Origin: Isochrysis galbana
Taxonomy: Eukaryota; Haptophyta; Isochrysidales; Isochrysidaceae
DNA length: 64,000 nucleotides
Direction of reading: 5' to 3'
Assembly: GCA_018136815.1 (NCBI GenBank)
Contig: CM030938.1
Location: 3,600,248-3,664,247, forward strand
Of the stretch, positions 1 to 9,343 are shown one piece after another (the first letter of the stretch is position 1; every line of letters starts with the position of its first letter). The notes beneath the pieces are model-generated. The model saw only the letters and a program-made list of their open reading frames with translations. It searched no databases and was not told the origin of the DNA. A program made the position numbers and the translations under genes.

Positions 1-492
1 TTTGCCCCTTTGCTCATCTATTCGCGTGTAGATGGCCGACTAGGAATGTAGGCCCACCCAGCTGTGACGAAGGATGTCCCTGAGACTCCCCTGAGAGCTG
101 GGGGGCTGGGGTTGACGCTGTAGGGAGCGGTTGAGACTTTTCGAGGCGGAAGCGCCAATTTTGGCGCTTCGGCAGTAAGGAGTTAAAAACAGAGAAAGTA
201 TCGACGGGAGTGACGGGGGGAAGAGGCGGCGCTGGGCGTCCGGCGCGCCGGGGAGGACGCGAGCCTCTCTCCTCGTGCGCAGCGGTTGCTTCTCGTCCGT
301 GCGCGACACCGCTCTCCCCACATCGACGAACAAGACCTCCTTCCGCTCCATATCGCCCTACCCCTCGCCCTTCCTCCCTCTCCCTCGCCCTTCCTCCCTC
401 TCCCTCCCCTTCCTCTCCCTCACTCGCCATTGCTCTCTATCACATTCCATAGCTCTTCCTTCCCTCTCCCTCCCTACCTGTGCGGCCGTCCG
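1..492 (+). promoter_or_regulatory. 5' flank and pyrimidine-rich leader of the SLC19-like gene
   Basis: No gene is supported here. From about 345 to 480 the plus strand is almost pure C/T, with CTCGCCCTTCCTCCCTCTCC-type repeats, and it ends just before the ATG at 493. Comparable pyrimidine leaders precede several other genes in the window, so I read this as the promoter/5' UTR. No TATA box is evident. Open frames that start upstream (for example at 286) read through this low-complexity tract and are not taken as coding. Confidence 0.45.
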
Positions 493-3400
493 ATGGCCGA
501 GCCGCTGCTCGGCAAGCCGCCCCGGCGCGGCTCACGCCTGCCATGGCGGCGGCCGGGGGGCGTGCTCGCACTAGTTTGCACATTTACCGCCTTCCTGACC
601 TTTAAGCCCTCGGAGCCATACCTTGTCGTCTTCCTCAACTGCGTCCGCTCCGTGCCGCACTCGACCATCGTCAACTCCATATTCCCTGCGTGGACCTACG
701 CGCAGCTCGCGCTCCTTCCACTGCTCGCCACCGCTTCTGAGCTCATCGGCTACCGCTTTGTCGTCCTCTGCGGTATGGCCGGCCGCAACGCCACCCTCCT
801 CATCCTCATCTTTGGCGGCTCATCAGTGGCCCTCCTCACGCTCTCGCAGGTGAGCGGCCCATGCACGCCTCGCCATGCGACGCAACTGCTCTCGAGATCG
901 TTAGCCTTGCTCACAATGACCACGCACCCCGCCGGTTCCCCCTCAGGTCACAATTGCTGCCGGATTTGCTGCTCATCCGGCGCTGGTCGCCATCCTCTTC
1001 CGCTCATTGCCATCCGAGTCGTATGCTCGGGCGGTGGGCATGGTCTCCGCATCGGGCGTCCTCGCAGAGGTGCGACCTGTACTCAGTCGTCATAAGATCG
1101 GTTTGATCCCTTGGAGACGCTCGCTGAACACCTTGAATCCCTTGCTTCATGCTACCTCCTCCACACAATGGTATCCACCCTTTTGCTATTGTGCCAATCG
1201 TCATACACCTCAGGTGCTTTCCTCGTTTGTTGGCCAGCTCATGGTGAATCGCGGCATCCCTCTCTTGCACACCATCTACATTTCCTTTGCCTCGACGACG
1301 CTTGCCACGCTGCTCGCCGTGCTGCTACCCTCGCCGCGCCCGCCACTCAAGAAAAAGGCAAGGCACGCAGGCGGACTTGGCGTTGGACTTGGTCCGCCGC
1401 AGCTGCCGCCCGTTGGGGTGGTGAGTCTTGAGGGAGGACGCGGCTCTTTCGATCACAACCTTCTCGATCAAGAGGCGATACGCGAAGTATGCCGGACTCC
1501 TTCCGATGGCGGGACCCTAGGCACCACCGCCGTGGCTCCAGCAGCGGACTTGAGCTTTGGCCCGTGCGCGACCGAGGAGCGAACGCGCAACTGGGCAGGT
1601 GATCGTGACAGCACAGTTGGCCAAACCATTTGCAATGACCCGCGCTCTACGGCTTGCAGTAGTGCCGTTGCCTCGAGCGGGGTCGATGATACCAGAAGTG
1701 GCGACGGAGTGGTTGGAAGTAGGGACGACCCGGCGACGGGGACCATCGCCCCTCTTCAGAGAGCCGCGCCTCTGGCGCCCCTTGCTCCGTCACCACCGCT
1801 CCACGATGCTCTCATTAACTCGAACACCGATGCAACCAGAGCGAGCAGCATCGATCACGACGTCGCCCCCAACGCATGCAGCAGGCAAGGCAAGGAGCGG
1901 TGCGGGTGCTACCAGGCAGCTACCATCGCTTCTGGTAGCAACCAGTCGCAGCGGGTAGACGGGGGCATCGCCGGATCCTCGAGTGCCGTTTCTGTGGGCA
2001 CGCTCTTGGTGTCAGGCGCGCAAGTCGGACGAGCAGCCGGAGATGGATCGCGCCGCCATATGGTATCCGACGTGTTTCGCGCCTTTTCACGCTCCGGCGC
2101 GCTGAAATACTATGCATGGCTGGCTGTCGCCACGGCTGTACACCACCTTGTCTTCACGTATTGGCAAGCGCTCAAAGGGATTCATCACGGCGATGAGACT
2201 ATGCTAGCCCCTTCTCCTCCGACCCTCGTAAAAGGCCACCAAACTCCGACTACTCCACCCTCCTCCCGGCAGCTCGCCTCCTCGCTCGCCGTAGGCTCCG
2301 TGTCCGGATCGCCCCTTTCAATTCCAGAGAGACTACGCTTGGCACCCGGCCTCGAAGCGGCCTCGCCCCTTGCACTCATGACGCCGCCGCCGCCGCCTCC
2401 GTGTGGAGTCTCGTCGCGCCACAACGGATGGGTTTCGCTAGCCGCATCTATGCTTGGAGGAGTTGCTGCCCTCCTGCCTTTGCTAGGAGAGAGACACGTG
2501 CGCACAGTTGCTATGGTACCCTCTATCATAGAATGCATCTCGCGGCGTCCTCGACTCCTAACTCACCCCCTTACTCAGCCTCAGCTTATGTACCGCCGCA
2601 TAGAGGCCTTCATCTGCTACCAAGCTACCGGGACTTGCAACCTCACCCCGTTAGCTTTGAGACCCCCCCCGTCCCCTCCCGCAGCTCTCCGAGGCCAAGT
2701 GCAGCTTGATCCGAGCGGCCCTGGTTATTGGTGCGCCACTTGCGCTCGCTTCGCTATTGTACATCATGGCGGTCACCGCTCCGGAAGGGGAGCGTCTCTC
2801 GTGGGCATATGATGCTTCTTTCGTCAGGTGCGGAGCTTTGCCAATGCGTGCCCTCGGCTCGATCGCAACATTCCATTCGCATGCTTTGGACACCGTCAGC
2901 GCATTTCTCTGACTCCCGTATTGTATCCCCGCCCCTCCCAGTTATCATGTTCTCCATGAGCTTATGCGCGTAGTATGCGATGCCGAGGGCGCACGATGCG
3001 TTGCGCGCACTTCGTATCGTGGCGCGCCGCGCTTCGCTCTTGTCGGAGGTCTGGCCACAACTGCCACCTTGGTCTTGCAATCAGCTGCTCAAGTGAGTGT
3101 CGCATGGCCTTTGGGACAAGCATGGGCTCGCAATCGCCAGCCGCGCTCGACAAGTCCAGCTGAAGTTATGGAGGTCGGAGCGGCCTCAATCTGAAGAGAG
3201 TGCCGCCATGCCTCATCGAATCTCCACTCAGATCAGACATTCCCATCCCCATTAATGTGTTGCGCCCAAACCGCGCCTTGACTTCGCTCTCAGATGCTCG
3301 TATCCAAACCGGGGTTCGGATTGTCTCTCGATCTACAGTTCAAGGTCCTTGCAGCCATGCTTTTTGCCCTCTTCGTCTTTTGCGCCGTCGCTGCCGTCGT

Positions 3401-3608
3401 CAATCGTGCCGCTCGAGTTTTCGGCTGGACGTGCGTGTGCTGCCCCGCCTGGACAAACCTCATGCGAAGAATGTCGCTCCCGGGAAGATCCGCTTCGCTG
3501 CCCCCTAGCGATGTGAACTACGAGAGATTCAGCGCATCTGGGAACTCGCTCCTAAGAACAGATAGGGCCGGCACCACGGATCGCGAACACTCGTCGACCA
3601 ACCGGTGA
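493..3608 (+). CDS. SLC19A: SLC19-family folate/thiamine carrier-like membrane protein
   Basis: Predicted multi-pass plasma-membrane carrier of the reduced-folate/thiamine carrier family. My model has six exons: 493-849, 947-1069, 1214-2497 (or 2515), 2685-2827, 2942-3092 and 3294-3608. Phases agree and give about 790 aa. Exon 1 carries the N-terminal SLC19 signature KPSEPYLVVFL followed by IFPAWTYAQLALLPLL and a GYRFVVL segment. Exon 2 (AAHPALVAILFRSLPSESYA) and exon 3 (SSFVGQLMVNRG) match TM4-TM6 of the family. TM7-TM8 are KYYAWLAVATAVHHLVFTYW and GWVSLAASMLGGVAALLPL. Later exons supply TM9-TM12. The usual central cytoplasmic loop is expanded to roughly 250 low-complexity residues, so the protein is longer than the usual 500-600 aa. 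A small intron at the GTGGTGAGT near 1420 cannot be excluded. Substrate (folate, thiamine or other) cannot be told from sequence. Confidence 0.82.
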
Positions 3609-3871
3609 CGCTGATGCTAGACCAACACTGCTACAGCGCGGCAAGAGTCCATCTAGCATGCATATGTGCGGGTGCATATCATGATTGTGTGCGCTCATAG
3701 CTCTCGGTCTCGCATAAGTATACGGTGAGACGGATTCAACCATGAGTGAAGCAGATTGGAGATAGCGATAACCTTGAGGGCCATGCGTTTTTGGCTTTCT
3801 TTTCATTCATAAGTGCCGTTGTGTGGTGCTCTAACGCTCGTTGTGTGGTGCTCTATTGCTGCGTTGCGTTT
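3609..3871. other. 3' flank of SLC19-like gene, no gene seen
   Basis: Presumed 3' UTR and intergenic DNA up to the assembly gap. Shortly before the gap a TTGTGTGGTGCTCTA unit occurs twice (around 3820-3856). No coding potential was recognised. Confidence 0.4.
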
Positions 3872-3971
3872 NNNNNNNNNNNNNNNNNNNNNNNNNNNNN
3901 NNNNNNNNNNNNNNNNNNNNNNNNNNNNNNNNNNNNNNNNNNNNNNNNNNNNNNNNNNNNNNNNNNNNNNN
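3872..3971. other. Assembly gap (100 N)
   Basis: Exactly 100 N, the conventional scaffold gap of unknown true size. Open frames drawn through it are artefacts. Confidence 0.99.
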
Positions 3972-4431
3972 GCTTGAGGAGCATGCCTGGACGGAGCGAC
4001 TCGGCCGATAGAGTCGGGCGCAGCGCCACCAGCCCGGGCGCTGCGCGTGAGAGGCCGTGCAACAGCTTGGCCATGAGGCGCACGAGACGGCGTCGTCGGC
4101 AGCCACGTCTTCTCGACAGCCCCGGGTGCCCTTCTTAGAGATATATCGGCCATTTAGAGGAGGAGATGATTTAGAAATGAAGAGACAGGAGCATGAGAAA
4201 CACGGAAAATTCATCAAAACTAATAAACTAATCCTGACATGCCCAAAGGCGGAAGGAACAACTTCTTCCTTCACAGAAGGTACAAGCATCCACTAAAGTC
4301 ACGCTCTCCGCGGCACCCAGAAAAATTCGTCTGAAGATTCGCGGCTAGCTCCTTCCCTCCTACCTCGAGTAGGAGTACGCCCACCGGGCAGGCGGCACCC
4401 AGTCCCAACTTATCCCGTAAGAAGGCCACAC
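3972..4431. other. Unassigned sequence with a possible LINE 3'-end relic
   Basis: No gene is supported. Around 4320-4350 an A-run followed by a TCTGAAGATTCG.GGCT motif resembles the LINE 3' terminus at 9344-9375, which would be minus-oriented. The next recognisable sequence (4432 onward) is LINE coding sequence in plus orientation, giving a possible 5'-inverted insertion. Confidence 0.3.
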
Positions 4432-5229
4432 ATGTCGATCTTCGGCAGGACCAACATAGTAAACTTTATTATATACGGCACGCCGCGCTACTGGATGCAA
4501 ACCTTAGCACCTCCCAAATGGTTCCACGATAGAATCCAGAAAGCAGCAGACGAGATTCTATGGGAAAGCCCCTACACGGGGAAGAAGTCGCAATGGGTGA
4601 AATACCCACAAGCTACCCCGTAAACAATACCCACAGCGCGACACGCACGATGGACGATGGGGACAGGCCTCCTTAATTGGACGGCGCACGTAAAAGCCTT
4701 GCGGGCGAAGTGGATAATGGATAATGAACAATGAACTACCTCAACGCGAGGGAAAGCCACTAGGAAACACGCGCTGGACGCGTGGTTTTGCCGCACCGGG
4801 CTGGGCCGAGGCGCGGTTTTCCCACGATACCTCCCGCCACCCTTACACGTAACTTACACGCAGCCTCAGAGGTAACCCGGCGCTTCCGGCGTTCTCGTTC
4901 TGGAAAGACGCGCTAAATACCTTTACCTTTGGTATAAAGGCCTTTAGAACGCTCGACATTCAACGTTCGCGCCTATCGAAAGATCGAAAGAAGGGGCTCT
5001 CTCACAACCGCTGTGGTACAACCCCCACGAGCAACCGCCACACTTGCGTACCACTTGGATCAGCCTGTGACAATCCCTCCACACACATATCGTGCACAAC
5101 GTATTTAAAAATAATGACCCCACCACACCCTACACGAAGGCAGAATGCGTACAATACCTAGACCACCTCCCGGAAATATTTGAACACGCTGGAAGCAAAG
5201 TAAACAAAGAAGCATTTCTGGACTCGTGA
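4432..5229 (+). mobile_element. Degenerate LINE fragment (C-terminal RT/linker region)
   Basis: The translation from 4432 (MSIFGRTNIVNFIIYGTPRY, then PPKWF, ILWESPYTG) is nearly identical to the LINE copy on the minus strand at about 58320-58130. After 4623 the match continues in shifting frames (the VHARKA, DAWFCRTGLGRGA, CAQYLDHLPEIFEHAG equivalents) up to about 5229, where similarity stops abruptly at GACTCGTGAC. The reading frame is broken by stops and small indels, so this is a dead 5'- and 3'-truncated copy. No reverse transcriptase catalytic motif is included. Confidence 0.85.
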
Positions 5230-5560
5230 CATGAATTCGCTCGAGAAAGTCCGCTCGTTCCTCGGACTCGGACTGTGCTCGTACTACCCCGAGACGTACG
5301 GGCTTGGATGGAAGGCCGGCAAGAGCGCGTACTCGGCGAAGTGCTCGTTGTTCGTTGTTCAGGAGCACTGCCAAGATGCCCGTCTCCTTGTTCGTCTACA
5401 CGTCGGCCTGCGTGAACTTCTCGCCCGCCCCCTCAGCCTTCGACACGTCCATGAACGTCCAGAACGCCTTCTACTTCTGCCCGATGCCGAGAATCTGACG
5501 GAGCAGTGCACACTCGCGCTGCTCCGGAGCCCAATTCATTGTCACCTTCGACCTTCGTGC
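5230..5560 (-). pseudogene. Possible decayed ORF with two in-frame TAG codons
   Basis: One minus-strand frame reads plausibly protein-like from about 5545 down to 5230, with segments such as PEQRECALLRQILGIGQK, KAFWTFMDVSKAEGAGEKF and TNKETGILAVLLNNEQRAL separated by two TAG codons. I do not recognise the family. Composition alone cannot separate an old pseudogene from a chance open frame. The plus strand at 5231 shows a short EKVRSFLGL string resembling the Ty3/gypsy RT-RNase H junction, but nothing follows it. Confidence 0.25.
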
Positions 5561-6107
5561 TCGCCACCTCCTGCGCGCGCACGGTGCGGACAGGCTGCGA
5601 TAAATGGGCTGGGGCGAAACGGCAGCGCCACTTGGTGTAGGGATATGTGTCGCCGCAGGCCGCCAGAGGGCCCTTGCGGCAGCGATGGCGCTCTCGCTTA
5701 CCGCCATGTTGCCATGCTGCCGGCTGCCGGGCGCCAGAGGAGAGAAAACCAGTAGGTTAAACCTACTGCGTCTGATATTCCTGCCCACGTGCGACGTCAA
5801 AGTAAACCAGTTTCATCGTGGTTTGATCGCGAGGTCTGAGGTCAAACCCCGATGTCAAACCCCGATCAAACTCTGCAAAACCCCCCGAGAGCCCGAGAGA
5901 GAAGATTCTTTGTCGAGTCGTACTATTCGTAAAGAAAACGAGAGAGAAGAGACAAGAGAGGAGACAGAGAGTGGCGGTCGGAGCGCGCGCAGCCTATTTA
6001 CATATCGTCGGGGAGTTCCGTCCTTTTCGCTCGGGCACGCATTTGATTGCCCTGCCGCCCGACCCTTGCGCCCTCTCGCCGACGCTGACCCCCTCTGCGT
6101 CCCAAGC

Positions 6108-7349
6108 ATGTCGGGAACGGACGCACGTCTGCCTTGCTTCGAGTGCATCGCGATCGAGCCGTGCACGCCGAGCTCGTTCATCCCAGCTCCTGACCTCACG
6201 CCGCATGCAGAAGTCGTCGGCTGTCGCAAACCTCCTGCTGTCAGCCCTCTCCCTCTCTCCCTGGAGGTACACCCCAAGGAGAACGACAAGCAGAGCCTCA
6301 ACCCGGACGCACCAGAGTTTCGGGTTGCTACGGAACCGAGCAGCGCTGGGCTCAGTGCAAGTGCGCCAGTGTTCAAGCCAGATCTCGCGAGACCCGCCTC
6401 GAAGAGCCAACTCAGCACCACAGCCCCGGTGTTCAAACCATGCGTCGTTGCAGCATTTGGGAACGACATTCTAGACCAATGGCAGGACACGAGCAATATG
6501 CACGTGGACTTCGTCAAAAATCAAGTTGAGCGTACTTCGCATCTGCCTGAGACGACAGATCCCGTGCAGTTACAGAGGCTGCTCAAACTGAATTCATCTT
6601 CCGACAATCGAATTGCTGAGCTTCACAAGGGTATTGAGGCAGCGGCATCCCGTGAGGCTGCACTCAAGACTAATCTCAAAGCGACACATGACCAGCTTGC
6701 TGCGATGGCACAAGAATTAGAAGGTGCTAAGCTGACTATCAGAAATCAGCAGCGTGCGTTGACGGCCGCACAGGTCGCTCATCAGGAAGAAATACAAGCA
6801 CTTCTTCGTGCAAAGACCCAGGAAATTGTTGTCCTACGCGATTCGAACGATGACCTGCTCGCACAAAATGAGCAGTTGGAGCACCAGGTGCATGTCTTGA
6901 GGCGCGAGCAGAAGAAGAGGACCGCGATAGCAGATTGTGATGGCGCTAATGTTAATCTCGACGACGGGTTCCACCTTAGCTCTGCATTTTGCTGCACATC
7001 AACAGAGCTTTTGTCACACAGACCCGATGCCAACACCATGTCGACAATGAAAGCTCCTGTCATCCCCGTAATTGATGATGGGTATCATGCGCAATCCGCC
7101 TCCATGCCAACCCAAATGACTATGTCTGGAAAGCTGAACCAGGTCTCCATTGCGCACGTGTCCGTTATTCCGCAACCTCGACGGGTGCACTGCATTCCAA
7201 ATGGTGATCTTTCCTCAAAGTCGTTTGCGAATCACACCGGCATGGTCAACCCAAATGGGTCGGCTCAGATGCCAGGGCGAGGAACTCTCGCCGAATTTCG
7301 CCCAGGGCAGCAGCCGTACCATGTTTCGACCCGCCGGCAGTTGAGCTAG
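6108..7349 (+). CDS. Protein with three PAM2-like PABP-binding motifs and a coiled coil
   Basis: Intronless frame of 413 aa from ATG 6108; the frame is open upstream to 5604, but that part is low-complexity leader. Three segments fit the PAM2 consensus (L-N/S-x2-A-x2-F-x-P) bound by the MLLE domain of poly(A)-binding protein: SLNPDAPEF around residues 63-71, LSASAPVFKP around 82-91 and LSTTAPVFKP around 102-111. Residues about 145-270 are heptad-rich (LQRLLKLN, AELHKGIEAAASREAALKTN, LLAQNEQLEHQVHVLRRE) and predicted to form a long coiled coil. The C-terminal about 140 residues are unstructured and rich in M, Q, P and S. Family knowledge suggests a cytoplasmic mRNP factor tethered to PABP and multimerising through the coiled coil. 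The function is inference; no enzymatic domain is seen. Confidence 0.7.
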   Translation: MSGTDARLPCFECIAIEPCTPSSFIPAPDLTPHAEVVGCRKPPAVSPLPLSLEVHPKENDKQSLNPDAPEFRVATEPSSAGLSASAPVFKPDLARPASKSQLSTTAPVFKPCVVAAFGNDILDQWQDTSNMHVDFVKNQVERTSHLPETTDPVQLQRLLKLNSSSDNRIAELHKGIEAAASREAALKTNLKATHDQLAAMAQELEGAKLTIRNQQRALTAAQVAHQEEIQALLRAKTQEIVVLRDSNDDLLAQNEQLEHQVHVLRREQKKRTAIADCDGANVNLDDGFHLSSAFCCTSTELLSHRPDANTMSTMKAPVIPVIDDGYHAQSASMPTQMTMSGKLNQVSIAHVSVIPQPRRVHCIPNGDLSSKSFANHTGMVNPNGSAQMPGRGTLAEFRPGQQPYHVSTRRQLS

Positions 7350-8121
7350 CGTTCAGCCCCTGCATGGGGGGTTGAATACTTGCGGTCGCAGCGGTTTTAC
7401 TTTACGGTCTTGGATGGTGTTTTGTCTAATGGGTCCGTGGCGACTCATCGGGATTCCAAAGCGTTTTCCCATGCGATCTTGCGTCCACAGCCACCAGCCT
7501 CGACTGTTGCCTCGCAACATTAAGTATTTTGTGCCCTGTGCGTTGCACTTCACAAGGTTGCAGAGCATCGTGGGGTCCGCATGTGCATGCATGGCAGCAT
7601 GTCGACATGTCACGTGAGTAACTCTCTCGATTTCTTGTCGGGCCTCGCTTGCAGGCCATTTGCGTAGCACTGTCACCCATTCGTCAGCTTTCTAGTGGTC
7701 AGTCAGTTGGCGGTGTTTGTCTATGTCTTCATCTTTGCGCCATGGCTATGGTAGTAGTAGTGGAGTCACGAGGCACGAGGTGCTTGCGTATAATCTCAAG
7801 CCCGCGCTGCATGTGCGTGTGGCGCAACACAATTACAATTCGCACGATAAATTGACCAAAGATTGTTTGATCTAGGCCCAACCCCACCCCTCTAGCAATC
7901 GGACATACCGATTCAGACCCGGATTCCGCGCCATGGGCCATGCCTGGCGGCTCGTCTGCTCGTCTGGTGTATGTGGATGCGGCTAAGAATGCGGTCAACG
8001 TACAGATGCTCTCTACAATTCTACGATTCCCAAGGTCAGCAGGTAGCTATGATAGGAAGACATTTCGAGGCAAGGGAGAAGGATAGGCCCAGATTGAGAC
8101 TTGCCTCCGGGATCCGCCGAG
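7350..8121. other. Intergenic / UTR, no gene seen
   Basis: About 770 bp between two plus-strand genes, presumably 3' UTR of the PAM2 protein and 5' UTR/promoter of the ferredoxin-like gene. Short open frames on both strands lack recognisable content. Confidence 0.4.
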
Positions 8122-9201
8122 ATGCTCGTCGGGCCGCTCTCTGTGGCTGCCCTCTCGTCGGTGCTGGCTCGCTGGCATGCGGCAGTTCCTACGGGAGTGG
8201 CTGAGCGCGTTTCATCGGTGCGGATGACTGAGACCATCGCCATCTGCCAGGGAGGCTCCTGCGGCACGCACGGCGGCACTGCGCTGCTGAATGCAGCATG
8301 CGTGCTGGCTGCCGGTTGTGACCGCGAGGATGGGCCGCAGGTGAAGACGATCAATTGCTGTGGTGAGTGCCCAGACGGCGTGATGATCCGCCCGGCGATT
8401 CATATTCCCAGCTACGTCGCGCAGGCCTCCACGCAAGAGGAGGCCATGCATTCAGCAGAGGAGGCAGTCGTTTGCGCTGGTGCTGAGGTTGTACCCCAAA
8501 TGCGGACGGTCTACACCTTGCAGGAGAAGGCCGAGCTAGCCCTGAAGAAAGGCACCCCTGTCGAGGCGATTAAAGCTATCGGTGCTGTGCTGGACGCGGT
8601 CCCCGATCACGTTTTTGAGCCTTGGCAACCTGGCATTGAGCATGAGAGCCTCTCATGGCTCGACACTTCATGGGAAGAATCCTTGCATGGGTCGAAGCTG
8701 GTGCTCGCGGAATCGACTGCGAATTTCGAGTTTGGGACCGTCGGTGACCAACTTCTCCTGGTTGACTGCGAGGTGGATGAGAAGCGCCGCACTGTTGCCG
8801 GTCGTTGGGAAAGCTCAGAAGGGGCGGAAGGCGAGTTTCTCCTGACAATGAGTGAAGATGGAAGATTCTTTTCTGGAGCAATTGATCCTGGCGAGCCGAG
8901 CGAAAAGCTGTGGCAAGGGATGCGATTGGGAGTCGGCACGGGAGTGCGGCGAAGCCGACGGGGAGAGACCCCCCCGCTTAAGATTGCCTGGCTACATGAG
9001 CTCTTGCTCTGTCGCGCTAGGCTTCACCTTGATGGTGGCAACACGGATCTCGCTCTTGAAGATGCCAGACGAGCCACGAGACTGTGTTGCCGTGCTGCCA
9101 GTGGGTACGGGATGTTGGCTGACGTCGCGGACGCCGCTGGCAACGTCGAGCTTGCCAAGTGGGCACGACAGGAGAAGCGCTGGCTTCAGTCCTTCGCTTG
9201 A
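8122..9201 (+). CDS. Thioredoxin-like [2Fe-2S] ferredoxin domain protein with helical-repeat C terminus
   Basis: Intronless, 359 aa from ATG 8122 (upstream TTG in the same frame rejected as a start). Residues 37-90 form a thioredoxin-like ferredoxin domain: C42-x4-C47 in ICQGGSCGTHGG and C79-x3-C83 in CCGECPDGVMI, the four-cysteine spacing that holds a [2Fe-2S] cluster in NuoE/TLF-type proteins. The middle (about 165-270) has a beta-rich segment (FEFGTVGDQLLLVDCEV, RTVAGRWESSEG). The end (about 295-359) carries paired helices resembling a TPR (HELLLCRARLHLDGGNTDLALEDARRA split over two helices). The first about 35 residues lack acids until E28 and contain R, S and A, so they could be an organelle transit peptide, with M35 as an alternative start. 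The partner and redox role are unknown. Confidence 0.72.
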   Translation: MLVGPLSVAALSSVLARWHAAVPTGVAERVSSVRMTETIAICQGGSCGTHGGTALLNAACVLAAGCDREDGPQVKTINCCGECPDGVMIRPAIHIPSYVAQASTQEEAMHSAEEAVVCAGAEVVPQMRTVYTLQEKAELALKKGTPVEAIKAIGAVLDAVPDHVFEPWQPGIEHESLSWLDTSWEESLHGSKLVLAESTANFEFGTVGDQLLLVDCEVDEKRRTVAGRWESSEGAEGEFLLTMSEDGRFFSGAIDPGEPSEKLWQGMRLGVGTGVRRSRRGETPPLKIAWLHELLLCRARLHLDGGNTDLALEDARRATRLCCRAASGYGMLADVADAAGNVELAKWARQEKRWLQSFA

Positions 9202-9343
9202 TCTGCAATGGAGGGCCACAAGCTTGACGCTTAAATAACACGAGATCTCCTGTACGTACTACTATTGAGCTATCTTTTGGCAAGCATGTGTGTCATCTTT
9301 GCCTCCAGCCATCCATGGTCACAACAATATGACAGCAACATAT

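Noticed and set aside
286..1095. Start of the SLC19-like protein at or before 286
   Set aside because: The sequence before ATG 493 encodes only P/L/S repeats from a C/T tract, and the family signature begins shortly after 493.
5231..5755. Ty3/gypsy reverse transcriptase (EKVRSFLGLGLCSYY)
   Set aside because: Only about 15 residues resemble the gypsy motif, and no downstream RNase H or integrase similarity appears in any frame.
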